DNA of 64,000 nucleotides from Vibrio comitans. Lineage in GTDB: Bacteria > Pseudomonadota > Gammaproteobacteria > Enterobacterales > Vibrionaceae. Where the stretch lies: positions 1,612,001-1,676,000 of the forward strand of contig AP024866.1 in the NCBI GenBank assembly GCA_024346835.1, read 5' to 3'. Each line of letters begins with the position of its first letter. The first letter of the stretch is position 1. Below the pieces are notes generated by a model. That model made no database searches. It saw only the letters and a list, made by a program, of their open reading frames with translations, and was not told the origin of the DNA. Below, one piece after another: positions 25,728 through 37,004 of the stretch. The translations under genes were made by a program, and so were the position numbers.

Positions 25728-28115
25728 CTAGTCACGCAGTACAGCGTCAAACTTCTCTGATACAGCATTGACTGTTGCTTCAACAGCGCCAGAGATGTCA
25801 GCTTCTTCCAGAGTACGCTCAACTGATTGAAGAGTAAGAGCAATCGCAAGACTCTTCTTACCTTCTTCAACGCCTTTACCTTGGTAAACGTCGAACAGTT
25901 TCGCATCTGTCATTAGCTCACCACCGTTTGCAAGACATGCAGCTACTACGTCGCCAGAAGCCACAGCTTCATCAACAACTAGCGCGATGTCGCGACGGTT
26001 TGCAGGGAACTTAGATACCGCTACTGCTTCAGGCAATACGCGAGTTGCAATTGCAGACCACTCAAGTTCAAACACAACAGTACGACCGTTAAGACCAAAC
26101 TTGCGCTCTAGCTCAGGGTGAACAGTACCAATCACGCCCACTTCTTTACCGGCTAGGATGATAGCTGCAGCTTGTCCTGGGTGAAGTGCTGGGTGCTTAG
26201 TTGCCGCAAAGCTGTATGCTTTGTCGTCACACGTTAGTTCAAGAACCGCTTCTAGGTCGCCTTTAAGATCGAAGAAATCAACAGTGTTGGTTTCAATATC
26301 CCAATGCTCTTCAGAACGAGTACCCGCAATAACGCCCGCAAGCATCGATTCTTGACGCATGCCGTTTTCAGCATTTGCATCAGGGATAAAACGAAGGCCT
26401 GATTCAAATAGACGTACACGTGGTTGCTGACGCTTTTGGTTGTGAACAACGGTGTTTAGAAGACCTTGAATCAACTGCACACGCATCGCCGACATGTCAG
26501 CAGAGATTGGGAACGGCAGAATCAAAGGTTCAATGTTTGGTTCAATCAGCTTCTGCTGCTCAGGCTCTACAAAGCTGTAAGTCACTGCTTCATGGTAGCC
26601 ACGGTCTACTAGCAAATCACGAACACGCTTAAGTGGCTGGTTCGCCTCTTTGTGATCGTTCATTGTAAGAGCCGCCATTGGCGCTTGATTTGGAATGTTG
26701 TTGTAGCCAAAGATACGGCCAACTTCTTCAATCAAGTCTTCTTCGATAGCAATATCAAAGCGCCATGTTGGAGCAACAGCGTTCCAGCCAGCATCAGTAG
26801 TTTCAACTGTGCAACCAAGACGCTCAAGGATCTCAACCACGTCTGCATCAGAGATAGCGTGGCCTAGCAGACTGTCTAGCTTAGAGCGACGTAGAGATAC
26901 TGTGTTTGCTTTTGGAAGATCTGCTTCAGATTCAACACCCGCGATTGGTGCAACGTCACCGCCACAAATCTCAACAAGAAGCTGTGTCGCACGCTCCATT
27001 GCTTTGTGCTGCAGTGCGTAATCCACACCACGCTCAAAACGCATAGAAGAGTCAGTGTGCAAGCCGTATGCGCGGGCGCGGCCACGGATATGATCCGGTG
27101 CAAAGAATGCGCTCTCAAGCAATACGTCTGTTGTTTCTGTGGTTACGCCAGAGCTTTCACCACCGAATACACCTGCAATAGCCAGTGCTTGGTTGTGGTC
27201 AGCAATAACAAGCGTATCTGCGTTTAGCTTCGCTTCGTTGCCATCAAGAAGAGTCAGTTTCTCGTCTTGCTCAGCCATACGAACCACGATGCCACCTTCA
27301 ATCTTGCTTAGATCGAACGCGTGCATTGGTTGGCCTTGCTCTAGCATCACGTAGTTGGTGATATCAACGATTGGGTCGATAGAGCGAATGCCACAGCGAC
27401 GAAGTCTTTCTTGCATCCAGATTGGAGAAGAAGCTTTAACGTTTACATTCTTAACCACACGGCCAAGGTAACGTGGACATGCTTCTGATGCTTTTACTTC
27501 AATAGAAACAGTGTCTTGAATGCTTTCAGCGACTGTTGCGAATTCAGGCTCTTTTACCGATTCACGGTTTAGAACACCCACTTCACGCGCTAGGCCACGG
27601 ATGCTAAAGCAATCCGCACGGTTAGCGGTTAGGTCAACATCTACTGTTACGTCGTTTAGGTCTAGGAACTCACGGAAATCAGTGCCGATTACCGCAGTTT
27701 CAGGTAGCTCCATAATGCCATCAGACTCGATGTCGATACCTAGCTCAGTAAATGAACACAGCATACCGTGTGACGGTTGGCCACGCAGTTTTGCTTTCTT
27801 GATTTTGAAATCGCCAGGTAGAACAGCACCTACTGTTGCAACAGCAACTAAGATACCTTCGCGGCAGTTTGATGCGCCACATACGATATCTAGCAATTCT
27901 TCCGCGCCAACATCTACTTTAGTTACGCGCAGTTTGTCAGCATCAGGGTGCTGACCACACTCAACAACTTTACCTACTTTAACGCCGGTAAACTCGCCCG
28001 CTACAGGAAGAACATCGTCTACCTCTAGGCCGGCCATTGTAATTTGGTGTGTTAGTTCGTCAGTAGTAACCGCAGGGCTAACCCACTGACGAAGCCATGA
28101 TTCACTGAATTTCAT
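25728..28115 (-). CDS. pheT: Phenylalanine-tRNA ligase, beta subunit
   Basis: The 795-residue beta chain of the alpha2-beta2 PheRS, equal in length to E. coli PheT. In order it shows the N-terminal tRNA-binding domain ([28 protein letters not shown]), the B3/B4 editing region ([41 protein letters not shown]), the B5 domain, the catalytic-like domain and the C-terminal anticodon-binding fold ([33 protein letters not shown]). The gene is 17 bp after pheS and ends at its own terminator. Confidence 0.97.
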   Translation of the reverse strand: MKFSESWLRQWVSPAVTTDELTHQITMAGLEVDDVLPVAGEFTGVKVGKVVECGQHPDADKLRVTKVDVGAEELLDIVCGASNCREGILVAVATVGAVLPGDFKIKKAKLRGQPSHGMLCSFTELGIDIESDGIMELPETAVIGTDFREFLDLNDVTVDVDLTANRADCFSIRGLAREVGVLNRESVKEPEFATVAESIQDTVSIEVKASEACPRYLGRVVKNVNVKASSPIWMQERLRRCGIRSIDPIVDITNYVMLEQGQPMHAFDLSKIEGGIVVRMAEQDEKLTLLDGNEAKLNADTLVIADHNQALAIAGVFGGESSGVTTETTDVLLESAFFAPDHIRGRARAYGLHTDSSMRFERGVDYALQHKAMERATQLLVEICGGDVAPIAGVESEADLPKANTVSLRRSKLDSLLGHAISDADVVEILERLGCTVETTDAGWNAVAPTWRFDIAIEEDLIEEVGRIFGYNNIPNQAPMAALTMNDHKEANQPLKRVRDLLVDRGYHEAVTYSFVEPEQQKLIEPNIEPLILPFPISADMSAMRVQLIQGLLNTVVHNQKRQQPRVRLFESGLRFIPDANAENGMRQESMLAGVIAGTRSEEHWDIETNTVDFFDLKGDLEAVLELTCDDKAYSFAATKHPALHPGQAAAIILAGKEVGVIGTVHPELERKFGLNGRTVVFELEWSAIATRVLPEAVAVSKFPANRRDIALVVDEAVASGDVVAACLANGGELMTDAKLFDVYQGKGVEEGKKSLAIALTLQSVERTLEEADISGAVEATVNAVSEKFDAVLRD

Positions 28116-28132
28116 CTAATTGTGCCCCTGGA

Positions 28133-29131
<999 letters not shown>

Positions 29132-29173
29132 CTAGCTGGCAGTATCCTTCGGGACTTCGGGTATTTTGAATAG

Positions 29174-29230
29174 CTACACATAGTAATAAAAGGCAGACAC
29201 AAAGCCAAACCTAATTGGGAGGAAATTCAA
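29174..29230 (-). other. Possible Phe/Tyr-rich leader peptide frame before pheS
   Basis: An 18-codon frame from a TTG reads LNFLPIRFGFVSAFYYYV then stop, with four Phe and three Tyr codons, 58 bp before pheS. It could be the counterpart of the E. coli pheM attenuator leader. Against this, there is no ribosome site at the TTG and no clear terminator hairpin with a T run between it and pheS. Confidence 0.25.
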
Positions 29231-29319
29231 GATTTATTAATTCTTTGACAAGATCGGACGCAACTGCACACATATTGCGGGCAAATTAAGCAGTAAATAG
29301 CAAAAAATCACCTAAATCT

Positions 29320-29586
29320 TTACTTGTTAACTTGACTGGTAAGACGCTGAATTTTGCATTCGTTTTCTTTCAATCTGCATTTTAATCTATAAATATCTCT
29401 TTCAACCCAGTTGATAAACTCTTCGTTGTACGTTTTAGGGTAACGTCGCCAGATCGTTTTCAGCAACTCCTCCCCTGCACTCAGTTCCGCACGATTGCTC
29501 ACTCGGTAACATCGACGAGCAATGAGCTCTACCCTGCTAAATAGTGAAGCACTGAAATATGCGAGTCGGTTGTATCGCAGTATCAT
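29320..29586 (-). CDS. Hypothetical small basic protein
   Basis: An 88-residue frame rich in Arg, Glu and Trp, with a helical, coiled-coil-like end (INWVERDIYRLKCRLKENE). No family is recognised. AGGAT lies a little far from the ATG. Codon use is not obviously unlike its neighbours. It could be a real small gene or a chance frame; I lean slightly to real because it fills the space between pheS and the next gene. Confidence 0.4.
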   Translation of the reverse strand: MILRYNRLAYFSASLFSRVELIARRCYRVSNRAELSAGEELLKTIWRRYPKTYNEEFINWVERDIYRLKCRLKENECKIQRLTSQVNK

Positions 29587-29803
29587 TTGATAAGATCCTA
29601 GCTGTAGCCTTTAAGTAGGCTCCTAAAATTAAAGAGGTCAAAGGGTACTGACATATGATTTAGATATGTCATGGAAATCTAAGATTTCAACTGTCACTTA
29701 TTAAGATGCACCGTTACTCGTGCAAAAAATCCCCTTGAAGCTAAAAACACTTTAGCTTCAAGGGTCTATGCTTACCTAATAGGCTTCAGTACTCTTGTTA
29801 TAT

Positions 29804-32407
29804 ATGTTTGAAATAATGCTACTACTGCAATTTATTCTGTTGATCGCAATCATCGTTGGGCTTGTGATGGCTCGGTATGCTCATAAGAGAATCTCCAAGT
29901 TACAAGCTGAACTGGAACAATTACAGCTGCAAGTGGCACTGAAAAATGTTGAACAACATAGCCAAGGCACAAACCATGAGCCCCTAGCTACTGATTTGCA
30001 AGAGCCAGTATCACCCGAATCTGAGCCTGCCCTTGAGCTCTATCAAGAACAGCCAAAAGGTGAATACTTCAATTTATGGGATTCAATTGGAGAAAACGCT
30101 AAGAAACTGTTCGCCGCCTTGAGTAGTAATATACTGCTGTGGCTTGGCGGTTTTGTACTGGCTCTCGGTGGGGTTTTTCTTGCTAAATATGCCGTTGAAG
30201 CGGGATTGATCTCCGCACATGCTCGAATCTTACTCGGCTTTGCATTTGGCATTATTCTATTAATTGCCGCAGAATACCTGATTCGTTACCCCAAACGTTT
30301 CAATATTCAAACTAGCCAAGTCAGTGCGGCATTAGCCTCGGCGGGTGTCATCACCTGCTTTGCCATGATTGTAGTCTCAACCCACTACTATCAGTTTATA
30401 CCTCCGACACCGGCGTTGGTTCTTACGATCATTGTTACCTCTCTTGCCACCTTTATGGCGCTTAGGTTTGGCCCTATCGTTGCCTTCATTGGTGTTATTG
30501 GCAGTTATGCGATACCCGCGTTATTTTGGGAACTGCAGCCCAATACCTTACAAATTGCCCTGTTTGTAGTGTTTATTAGTGCTTCTGCTGTCTACATCTC
30601 AGAGCGGGTTGGCAGTGAGTGGTTGTGGCGATTGTGTTTTGCGGGTAATTTCGCATGGCTACTGATTACAACATTGCTATCTAGTACCTCATCTGAGATC
30701 TATGTGCTCCTTAGCTTTAGCTTGCTGTCTCTTTATCTATTTACCCTTACCCCTGTCCTTGGATGGCGATTACTGCAACAAAATAGCGTCGCTATGCCTC
30801 TCAAAATCTTACTCATGCCACGTAAGGAACAAGCAGGGTTAATATGTTCACTTGCTCCCCTTGTGCTCTTTTATGTCCTTTACGGGTATCAACCTGAGCT
30901 CATCGCCTGCTCTTTGATTTATGCTGCCGTCCTGTGCGCAATATCTATCAGGCATTCTGCTTTTGATACTTGGCCAATGTTGGCATTGATACTCACCATA
31001 ATGACCTTAGTGCTGTATATACCGACATCTGACTTCAACGACATGCTATTCATGTACACGGGAGCACATCAGTTCACTCAATTCTGCGCCATCGCATTTT
31101 TGATTTTTGCCTCGATGATGCATCGTCGTAACCCAAATCGCCCTGCATTCTCATTGTTATTTGCGAGTGCAGTGCCTTTACTATTTGCCACCAGTTATAG
31201 TTTAACCAGCAATGAGGCGAGCCAAATGATCTACTCATTGTGGTCAGTGGAGCTGGCGCTTCTTGCCGTTATTGGTGTGTACATTACAAGGCGGTATAAA
31301 GAGCCTCATATATTGGTTTCCGGTTGGCTGTTGGCTAATGCGAATCTGTGTTTGATATTTACCATGCTTCTAGAAGCGGGAACACTTACCGTTGCGTTAG
31401 CTGTGCAACTATTTGCTCTTGCCTTCTGGAGTCGTAGATTTAATTTCAGCGCTCCAGATTGGCTGATCAAAATCATGGTAGCCGTTGTAATTATCAGGCT
31501 TACCCTGGCTCCATGGTTACCGGAGTATCAGTCAGAAACTATCTTAGGTGTTCATTGGACATTGCTTATTTATCCTGTCTGCTTTGGTTTGCTTTACGCC
31601 ACCAGCATGCAGTTAAATCGTTCATCCATAGACCCTTGGTTGGTAGGATCTCGTCTTCATCTCATCGCTTTATTTGTTACGACCGAAACAAGCTACTTCC
31701 TTATTGGTGACTACCCTTCTGTATTTGCTCTTACCTTTGAGGAGTCAGCCCTGCTTGCGATGAACTGGTTGGCGCTTTCTCTCATATACCTTTATCGCTA
31801 TAAGATCAGCACAGGCAAAACACAGCTGGTGTACCAATATTTTGCCTACGCATTGATCGCTGGTTTTGCCTTACTTCAGGTCCATCTGTTCACAACATTA
31901 AACCCATTTATCACCAACCAAGTTGTTGGGGACTATTTCATCCTCAATTGGTTGCTGCCGTTGTGGGTAATACCAGGTTTCATTTTTGCTATTGGGAAGT
32001 TGTTCAAACTTATTCCCAGTCAGTACTCCCTTTATGCATTATCTGCAGCTGGCGCATTTCTGTGCCTGGGAATCAATGCGTTAATTCGACATTACTTTCA
32101 TGACGGCTCTATTGGCATAGTGCTTGGTATTAAAGAGTTAGAGCTCTATACCTATTCTGTCGTTTGGTTATTGCTGGCAGTTGCGGCCATTGTTTGGTCG
32201 CAAAAACAGATGAATCAATTCGCTCACCATATCGGCTTCGGTATCCTTTTCATTGTCATTTTTAAAGCGTTTGTGATTGATATGTCTCAGCTAACTGGCT
32301 TATATCGCGCTTTATCCTTCTTAGGATTAGGGCTTTGCTTAGTTGCAATAGGTTGGCTATTCCAGCGTTTAAAACATGATGATACTGCCGTGACCAAGTC
32401 CACTTAG
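29804..32407 (+). CDS. Large DUF2339 membrane protein
   Basis: A protein of about 867 residues. A short N-terminal membrane anchor and coiled coil (KRISKLQAELEQLQLQ) are followed by a Glu/Pro-rich linker and then some twenty hydrophobic segments. SNILLWLGGFVLALGGVFLAK, HARILLGFAFG and the repeated aromatic-rich helices match the DUF2339 family of predicted integral membrane proteins. The function is unknown. The ATG at 29804 is the first, although no strong ribosome site is visible. It probably heads an operon with the DUF3080 lipoprotein and the sugar dehydrogenase. Confidence 0.82.
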   Translation: MFEIMLLLQFILLIAIIVGLVMARYAHKRISKLQAELEQLQLQVALKNVEQHSQGTNHEPLATDLQEPVSPESEPALELYQEQPKGEYFNLWDSIGENAKKLFAALSSNILLWLGGFVLALGGVFLAKYAVEAGLISAHARILLGFAFGIILLIAAEYLIRYPKRFNIQTSQVSAALASAGVITCFAMIVVSTHYYQFIPPTPALVLTIIVTSLATFMALRFGPIVAFIGVIGSYAIPALFWELQPNTLQIALFVVFISASAVYISERVGSEWLWRLCFAGNFAWLLITTLLSSTSSEIYVLLSFSLLSLYLFTLTPVLGWRLLQQNSVAMPLKILLMPRKEQAGLICSLAPLVLFYVLYGYQPELIACSLIYAAVLCAISIRHSAFDTWPMLALILTIMTLVLYIPTSDFNDMLFMYTGAHQFTQFCAIAFLIFASMMHRRNPNRPAFSLLFASAVPLLFATSYSLTSNEASQMIYSLWSVELALLAVIGVYITRRYKEPHILVSGWLLANANLCLIFTMLLEAGTLTVALAVQLFALAFWSRRFNFSAPDWLIKIMVAVVIIRLTLAPWLPEYQSETILGVHWTLLIYPVCFGLLYATSMQLNRSSIDPWLVGSRLHLIALFVTTETSYFLIGDYPSVFALTFEESALLAMNWLALSLIYLYRYKISTGKTQLVYQYFAYALIAGFALLQVHLFTTLNPFITNQVVGDYFILNWLLPLWVIPGFIFAIGKLFKLIPSQYSLYALSAAGAFLCLGINALIRHYFHDGSIGIVLGIKELELYTYSVVWLLLAVAAIVWSQKQMNQFAHHIGFGILFIVIFKAFVIDMSQLTGLYRALSFLGLGLCLVAIGWLFQRLKHDDTAVTKST

Positions 32408-32463
32408 GCGATCTACTCTCCCAATGCGTATATGTGATTATGAGTATTATTCGAGGGAAGAAT

Positions 32464-33471
32464 GTGAAGGGAGCAAAAAGCGCAGTCGTTTTTGCCGTAT
32501 GCGCACTGCTACTTGGTTGTGATAACGCCTCTAGCGTTGAAAGCAAGTTTGAGAACTATCTTGAGCGCCTTGCTAATGTTCAGCAAAAAGACACGGTAAA
32601 AGTCGTGACTCCAACACCTGAGTATCCAAGGAAGCGAGAACTCTTCCAGCAACCATCCAGACAAACTGTTGGTCTTGTTGATGCACTTCAACTGTCAAAA
32701 TGTCACCTTATGGAATTGGTTGCTGAAAGAAACACGGTACTGGGCAAGGTGCAAGATCAATTCAGATCCCTAGAGTATGAAGTGGCACTATTAGGTGGCT
32801 TGAAGTCGTGCCTCGCCACCAGTGAATTAGGCGTAGAACTCAACGAAGATCTGCAGCGCATCTACAGCATTAAATGGCAAGAATTACCACTACATATCTC
32901 TAATACCCTGTATAGCAGTGACTCGCTTTACGCCAATGCTTTCTCAACAAACTGGTACACCAAAGAGACTAATCAAGGATTGTATAGTCTGAAAAAGGTA
33001 CTTCAACAATTGTCCTCACTACACGCTCACTACGATAAGGGACAGTTACCAGAAGAGTTTGATATCCTTAGCTTTCAAGAAGAGATAGAAAAGTACGATC
33101 AACTTGGGCGCATAAGCCATTCACTTCAATCCGCGACCCTCTATTTGCAAGCAAGCACACAGCAGCTTAAGCAGCACGACAGCATTGTATTCTGCGGGAA
33201 AAATCGAGACACGACAAAGTATCGCAGACTAAAAAACGTGTTCCAGAAGTACTACATTGGGGAGATTCAGCCTTACCTCGCTGATCTTAATTCTGCCTAC
33301 CATACGCTATCTCCACACATCGACATTCTTTATTCCGTCAAGCTCGACAACCAATACCATCATCCTGTACAAAGTGCATATAATGAATACAAACAAGTGA
33401 CAATCAACCACGCACAATATTGGATGTCTCTATTTCAACGTTGTGGCGATCAGGTTGGGCAGTCAGGCTAA
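32464..33471 (+). CDS. DUF3080 lipoprotein
   Basis: A lipoprotein of about 335 residues with lipobox LLGC about 18 residues from a GTG start at 32464, which has AGGGAAG just upstream. Earlier in-frame GTG/ATG codons (32434, 32440) lack a ribosome site. The body is largely helical, with LRRYPRK-like (EYPRKREL), SLEYEVALLGGLKSC and IVFCGKNRDTTKYRRLKNVF, the pattern of the DUF3080 family of gamma-proteobacteria. Function unknown. It ends 12 bp before the next gene, so the two are probably co-transcribed. Confidence 0.78.
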   Translation: MKGAKSAVVFAVCALLLGCDNASSVESKFENYLERLANVQQKDTVKVVTPTPEYPRKRELFQQPSRQTVGLVDALQLSKCHLMELVAERNTVLGKVQDQFRSLEYEVALLGGLKSCLATSELGVELNEDLQRIYSIKWQELPLHISNTLYSSDSLYANAFSTNWYTKETNQGLYSLKKVLQQLSSLHAHYDKGQLPEEFDILSFQEEIEKYDQLGRISHSLQSATLYLQASTQQLKQHDSIVFCGKNRDTTKYRRLKNVFQKYYIGEIQPYLADLNSAYHTLSPHIDILYSVKLDNQYHHPVQSAYNEYKQVTINHAQYWMSLFQRCGDQVGQSG

Positions 33472-33483
33472 AAGGAATCCGGC

Positions 33484-34569
33484 ATGCTTCGATTGAAGAA
33501 AACTCATCTACTCACACTTGCATTGGCAACATTAGGTTGTGCGAAACTAAGCCACGCCTACACTTTGCAAACCGTAGCAACCGGGTTGAAAGTACCTTGG
33601 TCAATTGAGTTCGCCGATAGCAAAACCGCCGTAATTAGCGAACGCAATGGTTCTATTGTGGAACTCGATATCCCATCAGGAGAGTACAAAGCCTTGTACA
33701 AGCCTGAAGATGTTTACTCAGGCGGCCAAGGAGGATTACTAGACTTAGCTTTTCACCCGCAAGACACTAGCCGGTTATTCATCACCTACAGCCAAACTGA
33801 TAAACAAGGTGCGAGTACTGTCCTCGCCTCTGCAACCTATTCCAAGGGATCGCTTAGCAACTTCAAAGAAGTCTTAGCAACGCAGTCTCACTCCGATACC
33901 GGAAGACACTTTGGTAGCCGCATTGTGTTTGATGATGATAATAAGCTCTATTTTTCCATCGGTGACAGAGGCGATAGAGATAATGGCCAAGATACCTCTA
34001 ATCATGCAGCCACGATTATACGTATTAATGCTGATGGCTCAGTACCAAAGGACAACCCTTATGTAACCAGCAACGATGTTCTACCTGAGATATGGAGCTA
34101 TGGGCATAGGAATACGCAAGGAATAACATTTGATCCACAGACAAAAACACTGTGGGCAATAGAGCATGGCCCTCGTGGCGGTGATGAAATAAACAAGATC
34201 GAAAAAGGACATAACTACGGCTGGCCAATGACTTCTCATGGCAAAGAGTACTGGGGGCCTTTAATGGTGGGAGACTCAGAATACCAAGAAGGCGTTACCC
34301 CGCCTTCGCTCGTCTATACCCCATCTATTGCGCCTTCTTCGCTCATTATCTATCGCGGTGAACGCTATCCTGATCTCAACGGTAAACTGTTAGCCGGAGC
34401 CTTAAAGCTTACTCATATCAACGTTATTAAGATAGACGGTAACAAGTTGATTGAAGAGAAGCGCTTATTTGACGATTTAGGTGAAAGGATCCGCGACATA
34501 CAGATTTCACCTGATGACTATCTGTATGTTACAACGGACAGTGGCAAAGTCATGAGGCTTATCCCTTAA
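33484..34569 (+). CDS. Soluble aldose sugar dehydrogenase, PQQ-dependent (YliI-like)
   Basis: A 361-residue periplasmic beta-propeller with a signal peptide ending SHA (about residue 25). Family stretches include GLKVPWSIEFAD, SGGQGGLLDLAFHP, SHSDTGRHFGSRIVFDDD, YFSIGDRGDRDNGQD, SYGHRNTQGITFDPQT, WAIEHGPRGGDEIN and GHNYGWPMTSHG. These contain the PQQ- and calcium-binding and catalytic His positions of YliI/Asd-type glucose/sorbosone dehydrogenases. It oxidises aldose sugars in the periplasm when PQQ is available. No PQQ synthesis genes lie in this window. Confidence 0.9.
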   Translation: MLRLKKTHLLTLALATLGCAKLSHAYTLQTVATGLKVPWSIEFADSKTAVISERNGSIVELDIPSGEYKALYKPEDVYSGGQGGLLDLAFHPQDTSRLFITYSQTDKQGASTVLASATYSKGSLSNFKEVLATQSHSDTGRHFGSRIVFDDDNKLYFSIGDRGDRDNGQDTSNHAATIIRINADGSVPKDNPYVTSNDVLPEIWSYGHRNTQGITFDPQTKTLWAIEHGPRGGDEINKIEKGHNYGWPMTSHGKEYWGPLMVGDSEYQEGVTPPSLVYTPSIAPSSLIIYRGERYPDLNGKLLAGALKLTHINVIKIDGNKLIEEKRLFDDLGERIRDIQISPDDYLYVTTDSGKVMRLIP

Positions 34570-34606
34570 CACCCAATAAGTGCATGCTTGCAGAGACATT
34601 TAAATT

Positions 34607-34632
34607 GGCCGCCAATGATTACAAAAGCGGCC
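34607..34632 (+). repeat. Inverted repeat after the sugar dehydrogenase gene
   Basis: GGCCGC and GCGGCC flank a 14-base loop. It has only a weak T-rich tail, so terminator function is uncertain. Confidence 0.5.
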
Positions 34633-34847
34633 TTCTCAGTACGCTATTACGCTTTGCACTGACCGAAAGTGGATCTGATTTGTCGTTTGGTTTTCAGCCT
34701 GTGCTCTGGCTCATTTCTGGACAAAAATGAGTTACTAAAAATCGAATATTAACAACTCATGAATAACTACAGGTATGGCAAGTCTAGCCGCAAGATTGCA
34801 GACTACTCATTTCTTTCAGTTTGCTTTTTAAGTATTGATATCGATAC

Positions 34848-34990
34848 CTAAACCTCAGCTCTGAGTTCATTCACCTCTTCTAAGATCTGAACTTCCATCT
34901 TACGCTCGTTAGAAGTGTCCATAATCCACGAGACCAGAACAGCGGGAAAAACATACCCATACCAGTGATGATTAAGATTGCTGTTTTCAT
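34848..34990 (-). pseudogene. Possible frameshifted small membrane protein
   Basis: From the ATG at 34990 the frame reads MKTAILIITGMGMFFPLF, then hits a change of frame. One base added near 34935 would continue it as LVSWIMDTSNERKMEVQ plus ILEEVNELRAEV and stop at 34848. The joined product would be a 47-residue, single-helix protein with a coiled-coil tail, resembling a PspB-like layout. As it stands the upstream frame ends early in unrelated residues. No good ribosome site precedes the ATG. It may be a decayed gene, a sequencing error or coincidence. Confidence 0.35.
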
Positions 34991-35067
34991 CCAGACAATG
35001 TAGACGTTCCCATTCCGCTTATCGAGTTGAGCACTGAATAAACAGCATGAACTCAAGCTCACAGCAA

Positions 35068-35084
35068 GGTTACTAAAAGTATAC
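35068..35084. promoter_or_regulatory. Shared 17-bp operator, copy upstream of the peroxiredoxin gene
   Basis: GGTTACTAAAAGTATAC is present here 72 bp before the peroxiredoxin ATG and again, as its exact reverse complement, upstream of mdaB (37005-37021). The HxlR regulator gene lies between the two targets. The GTATAC/GTTAC content resembles known HxlR-family operators. A perfect palindrome CCAGTTGCAACTGG (35084-35097) adjoins it. Confidence 0.7.
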
Positions 35085-35155
35085 CAGTTGCAACTGGTTT
35101 CCTAGTGACTTATCTTTTTATCTACTTAGTGGTAAATCCAATTCAAGGAGTCGAA

Positions 35156-35695
35156 ATGACATACTCACAGAAGCTCAAAGCCGGTGACACTTTTCCTACA
35201 TTAGAAGCAACAACCGTGGATGGGACCAAAGTTACGTTAGGTCAGCCTCAAGGTGAAGCCACATGGCAAGCGTTATTTATCTATCGTGGTAAGCATTGCC
35301 CACTTTGTACCAAATACCTTAACGAAATTGAGACGTACAAGCCGGCATTTAGTGATGCAGGCGTTGATATTTTGGCTGTATCTGGCGACTCAAAACAACA
35401 ATTAGAGCAACATCTAGAAAAGCTCGATATCAGTTTCCCAATTGCTTATGGTCTAAGTGAGCAACAAATGAAGACGTTAGGACTTTATATTTCTCTACCG
35501 CGTTCTGAAGCAGAAACGGACCATAACTTTGCAGAGCCAGGGCTATTTGTCGTCAATGAGCACGGAAATGTCCATGTAGTTGACCTATCAAACAACCCAT
35601 TTGTAAGACCAGAGCTTGGTGCATTAACTCGCGGTCTAGCCTGGATTCGAGATCCAAATAACCACTACCCAATCCGAGGCACACTAGACTACTAA
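35156..35695 (+). CDS. Peroxiredoxin-like (AhpC/TSA family) protein
   Basis: A 179-residue thioredoxin-fold protein of the AhpC/TSA group: LKAGDTFPTLEATTVDG at the start, then FIYRGKHCPLCTKYLNEIE with a CPLC motif in the position of the peroxidatic Cys (about residue 48), ILAVSGDSKQQLEQ and PGLFVVNEHGNVHVVDLSNN. It should reduce peroxides or alkyl peroxides using a thiol partner. The ATG at 35156 has AAGGAG six bases upstream; an upstream extension is not supported. It shares an operator with mdaB and is convergent with the hxlR gene. Confidence 0.88.
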   Translation: MTYSQKLKAGDTFPTLEATTVDGTKVTLGQPQGEATWQALFIYRGKHCPLCTKYLNEIETYKPAFSDAGVDILAVSGDSKQQLEQHLEKLDISFPIAYGLSEQQMKTLGLYISLPRSEAETDHNFAEPGLFVVNEHGNVHVVDLSNNPFVRPELGALTRGLAWIRDPNNHYPIRGTLDY

Positions 35696-35721
35696 GTCTC
35701 AAACCTCACAAGGCAAGATTG

Positions 35722-35756
35722 AAAAAAGGCAACCTCTTAACAGGTTGCCTTTTTAT
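35722..35756. terminator. Bidirectional terminator between peroxiredoxin and hxlR
   Basis: AAAAAAGGCAACCT / AGGTTGCCTTTTT hairpin with a CTTAAC loop and T runs on both strands. Confidence 0.93.
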
Positions 35757-35799
35757 ATCTATTCAGTGATAGTTTGAGCTAACAATGTTGAGCGGCACA

Positions 35800-36165
35800 T
35801 CATTTGATCTGAATATTGTTGCTTGCAGACCACTTCCTCAATTCATCAAGAATTGTCAGAGCGCTTGTGCCAAACTCTGTCAGTTCGTAACTCACCGCTA
35901 GTGGCTTGTCATTGATCACGCGGCGTACCACCATATTTTCACTTTCTAGCTCTTTTAAGCGCTGGTCAACCATCTTCTTACTGGCTCCGCCCAACATTCT
36001 TGTAAGATCATTAAATCTGACTGGCCCGTCTTTCAGGTGGTATATGATAGAACCCTTCCACTTAGAACCCAAGATCCGCATGCCTTTTTCTATCGCACAA
36101 GGCTCAGAGCAGGCATCGATAACATTTTTACGCCCTCCTGGGTCTACTTCTATTCTTGCTTTCAT
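35800..36165 (-). CDS. HxlR-family transcriptional regulator
   Basis: A 121-residue winged-helix regulator: CAIEKGMRILGSKWKGSIIYHLKDGPVRFNDL near the N-terminus and KMVDQRLKELESENMVVRRV for the recognition and wing region. Cys19 and Cys23 (ACSEPCAIEKG) sit where quinone- and peroxide-sensing HxlR proteins such as YodB and HypR have their redox Cys. GATGAGG precedes the ATG. Its neighbours are a peroxiredoxin and a quinone reductase that share an exact 17-bp motif, which makes it their likely redox-responsive regulator. Confidence 0.9.
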   Translation of the reverse strand: MKARIEVDPGGRKNVIDACSEPCAIEKGMRILGSKWKGSIIYHLKDGPVRFNDLTRMLGGASKKMVDQRLKELESENMVVRRVINDKPLAVSYELTEFGTSALTILDELRKWSASNNIQIK

Positions 36166-36319
36166 ACAACCTCATCAATCAAGAAACCAGATAGCTGGGG
36201 TTCATTCATTAAAAGAAGTCACAAATATCTGGTTTAAGTCATATGCTATGGTAGCACTACGCGCCAATTGAATTAAGTTCTCAGTAGAGGTAATTAACCA
36301 ACCCTACTGGTCTTGTTAA

Positions 36320-36904
36320 TTAAAATAGCTCGTTAAGGTGCGATTCAAAGCGTACAAAGTCATTTTCAATATCGCCATTTTTCATCACGTCATAGCAAGC
36401 AAAAGTCGGCAATGCTGACATACCAAAGAAACGAAAGTTAGCGTGCATGTGGAACATTAGATCATCCACACCTTTGCCTTGGAATAAGAACTCATCTTGA
36501 TCATCAAAAGATTCTTTGGGTGCATTGAATGTCAGTGAAAGCATGTATTTAGTGTTAGTGCGTGTGCCACCTGTACCGTAGTTCTTAGTCGGATCTTCTG
36601 CACTGCGACCATCAAAAGCACACAATGCGCCTCCCATACCAGCAGTGAATACTTCATCCATATATTTTTTGAAAGACCAAGGGATTGTCATCCAGTTTAC
36701 TGGTGATTGCAGAATCACACGATCAGCCCATTCAAAATGTGCTAACTGTTCATCAACGACCCATTCCTCTTGCATGGTTACGATGCGAATTGAATGACCT
36801 TTCTGTTCTAATAGTGTCGCCGCTTTATCTACCAAAGAAGTGTTAAGTTTACCTTCTGAGAATGGTGATGGTTCGTGGGCATTGATGATAAGAACGTTAC
36901 TCAT
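36320..36904 (-). CDS. mdaB: NAD(P)H:quinone oxidoreductase, MdaB-like
   Basis: A 194-residue flavodoxin-fold enzyme that performs two-electron reduction of quinones and so avoids semiquinone radicals. It matches Mda[68 protein letters not shown] and [23 protein letters not shown] precedes the ATG at 36904. Its promoter region carries a copy of the 17-bp motif shared with the peroxiredoxin gene, and the HxlR gene follows on the same strand. Confidence 0.88.
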   Translation of the reverse strand: MSNVLIINAHEPSPFSEGKLNTSLVDKAATLLEQKGHSIRIVTMQEEWVVDEQLAHFEWADRVILQSPVNWMTIPWSFKKYMDEVFTAGMGGALCAFDGRSAEDPTKNYGTGGTRTNTKYMLSLTFNAPKESFDDQDEFLFQGKGVDDLMFHMHANFRFFGMSALPTFACYDVMKNGDIENDFVRFESHLNELF

Positions 36905-37004
36905 AGCTAATTACTCCGCAAAAAATAGGGTGAATACACATATGAAACCTTCGTCTCTTGTGTCTTGCGGTGTATATTAGTTACCTGATATTGGATTACA
37001 ATTA

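Noticed and set aside
26420..27954. Several open frames opposite pheT
   Set aside because: They are antisense shadows of a highly conserved synthetase gene; codon patterns follow pheT.
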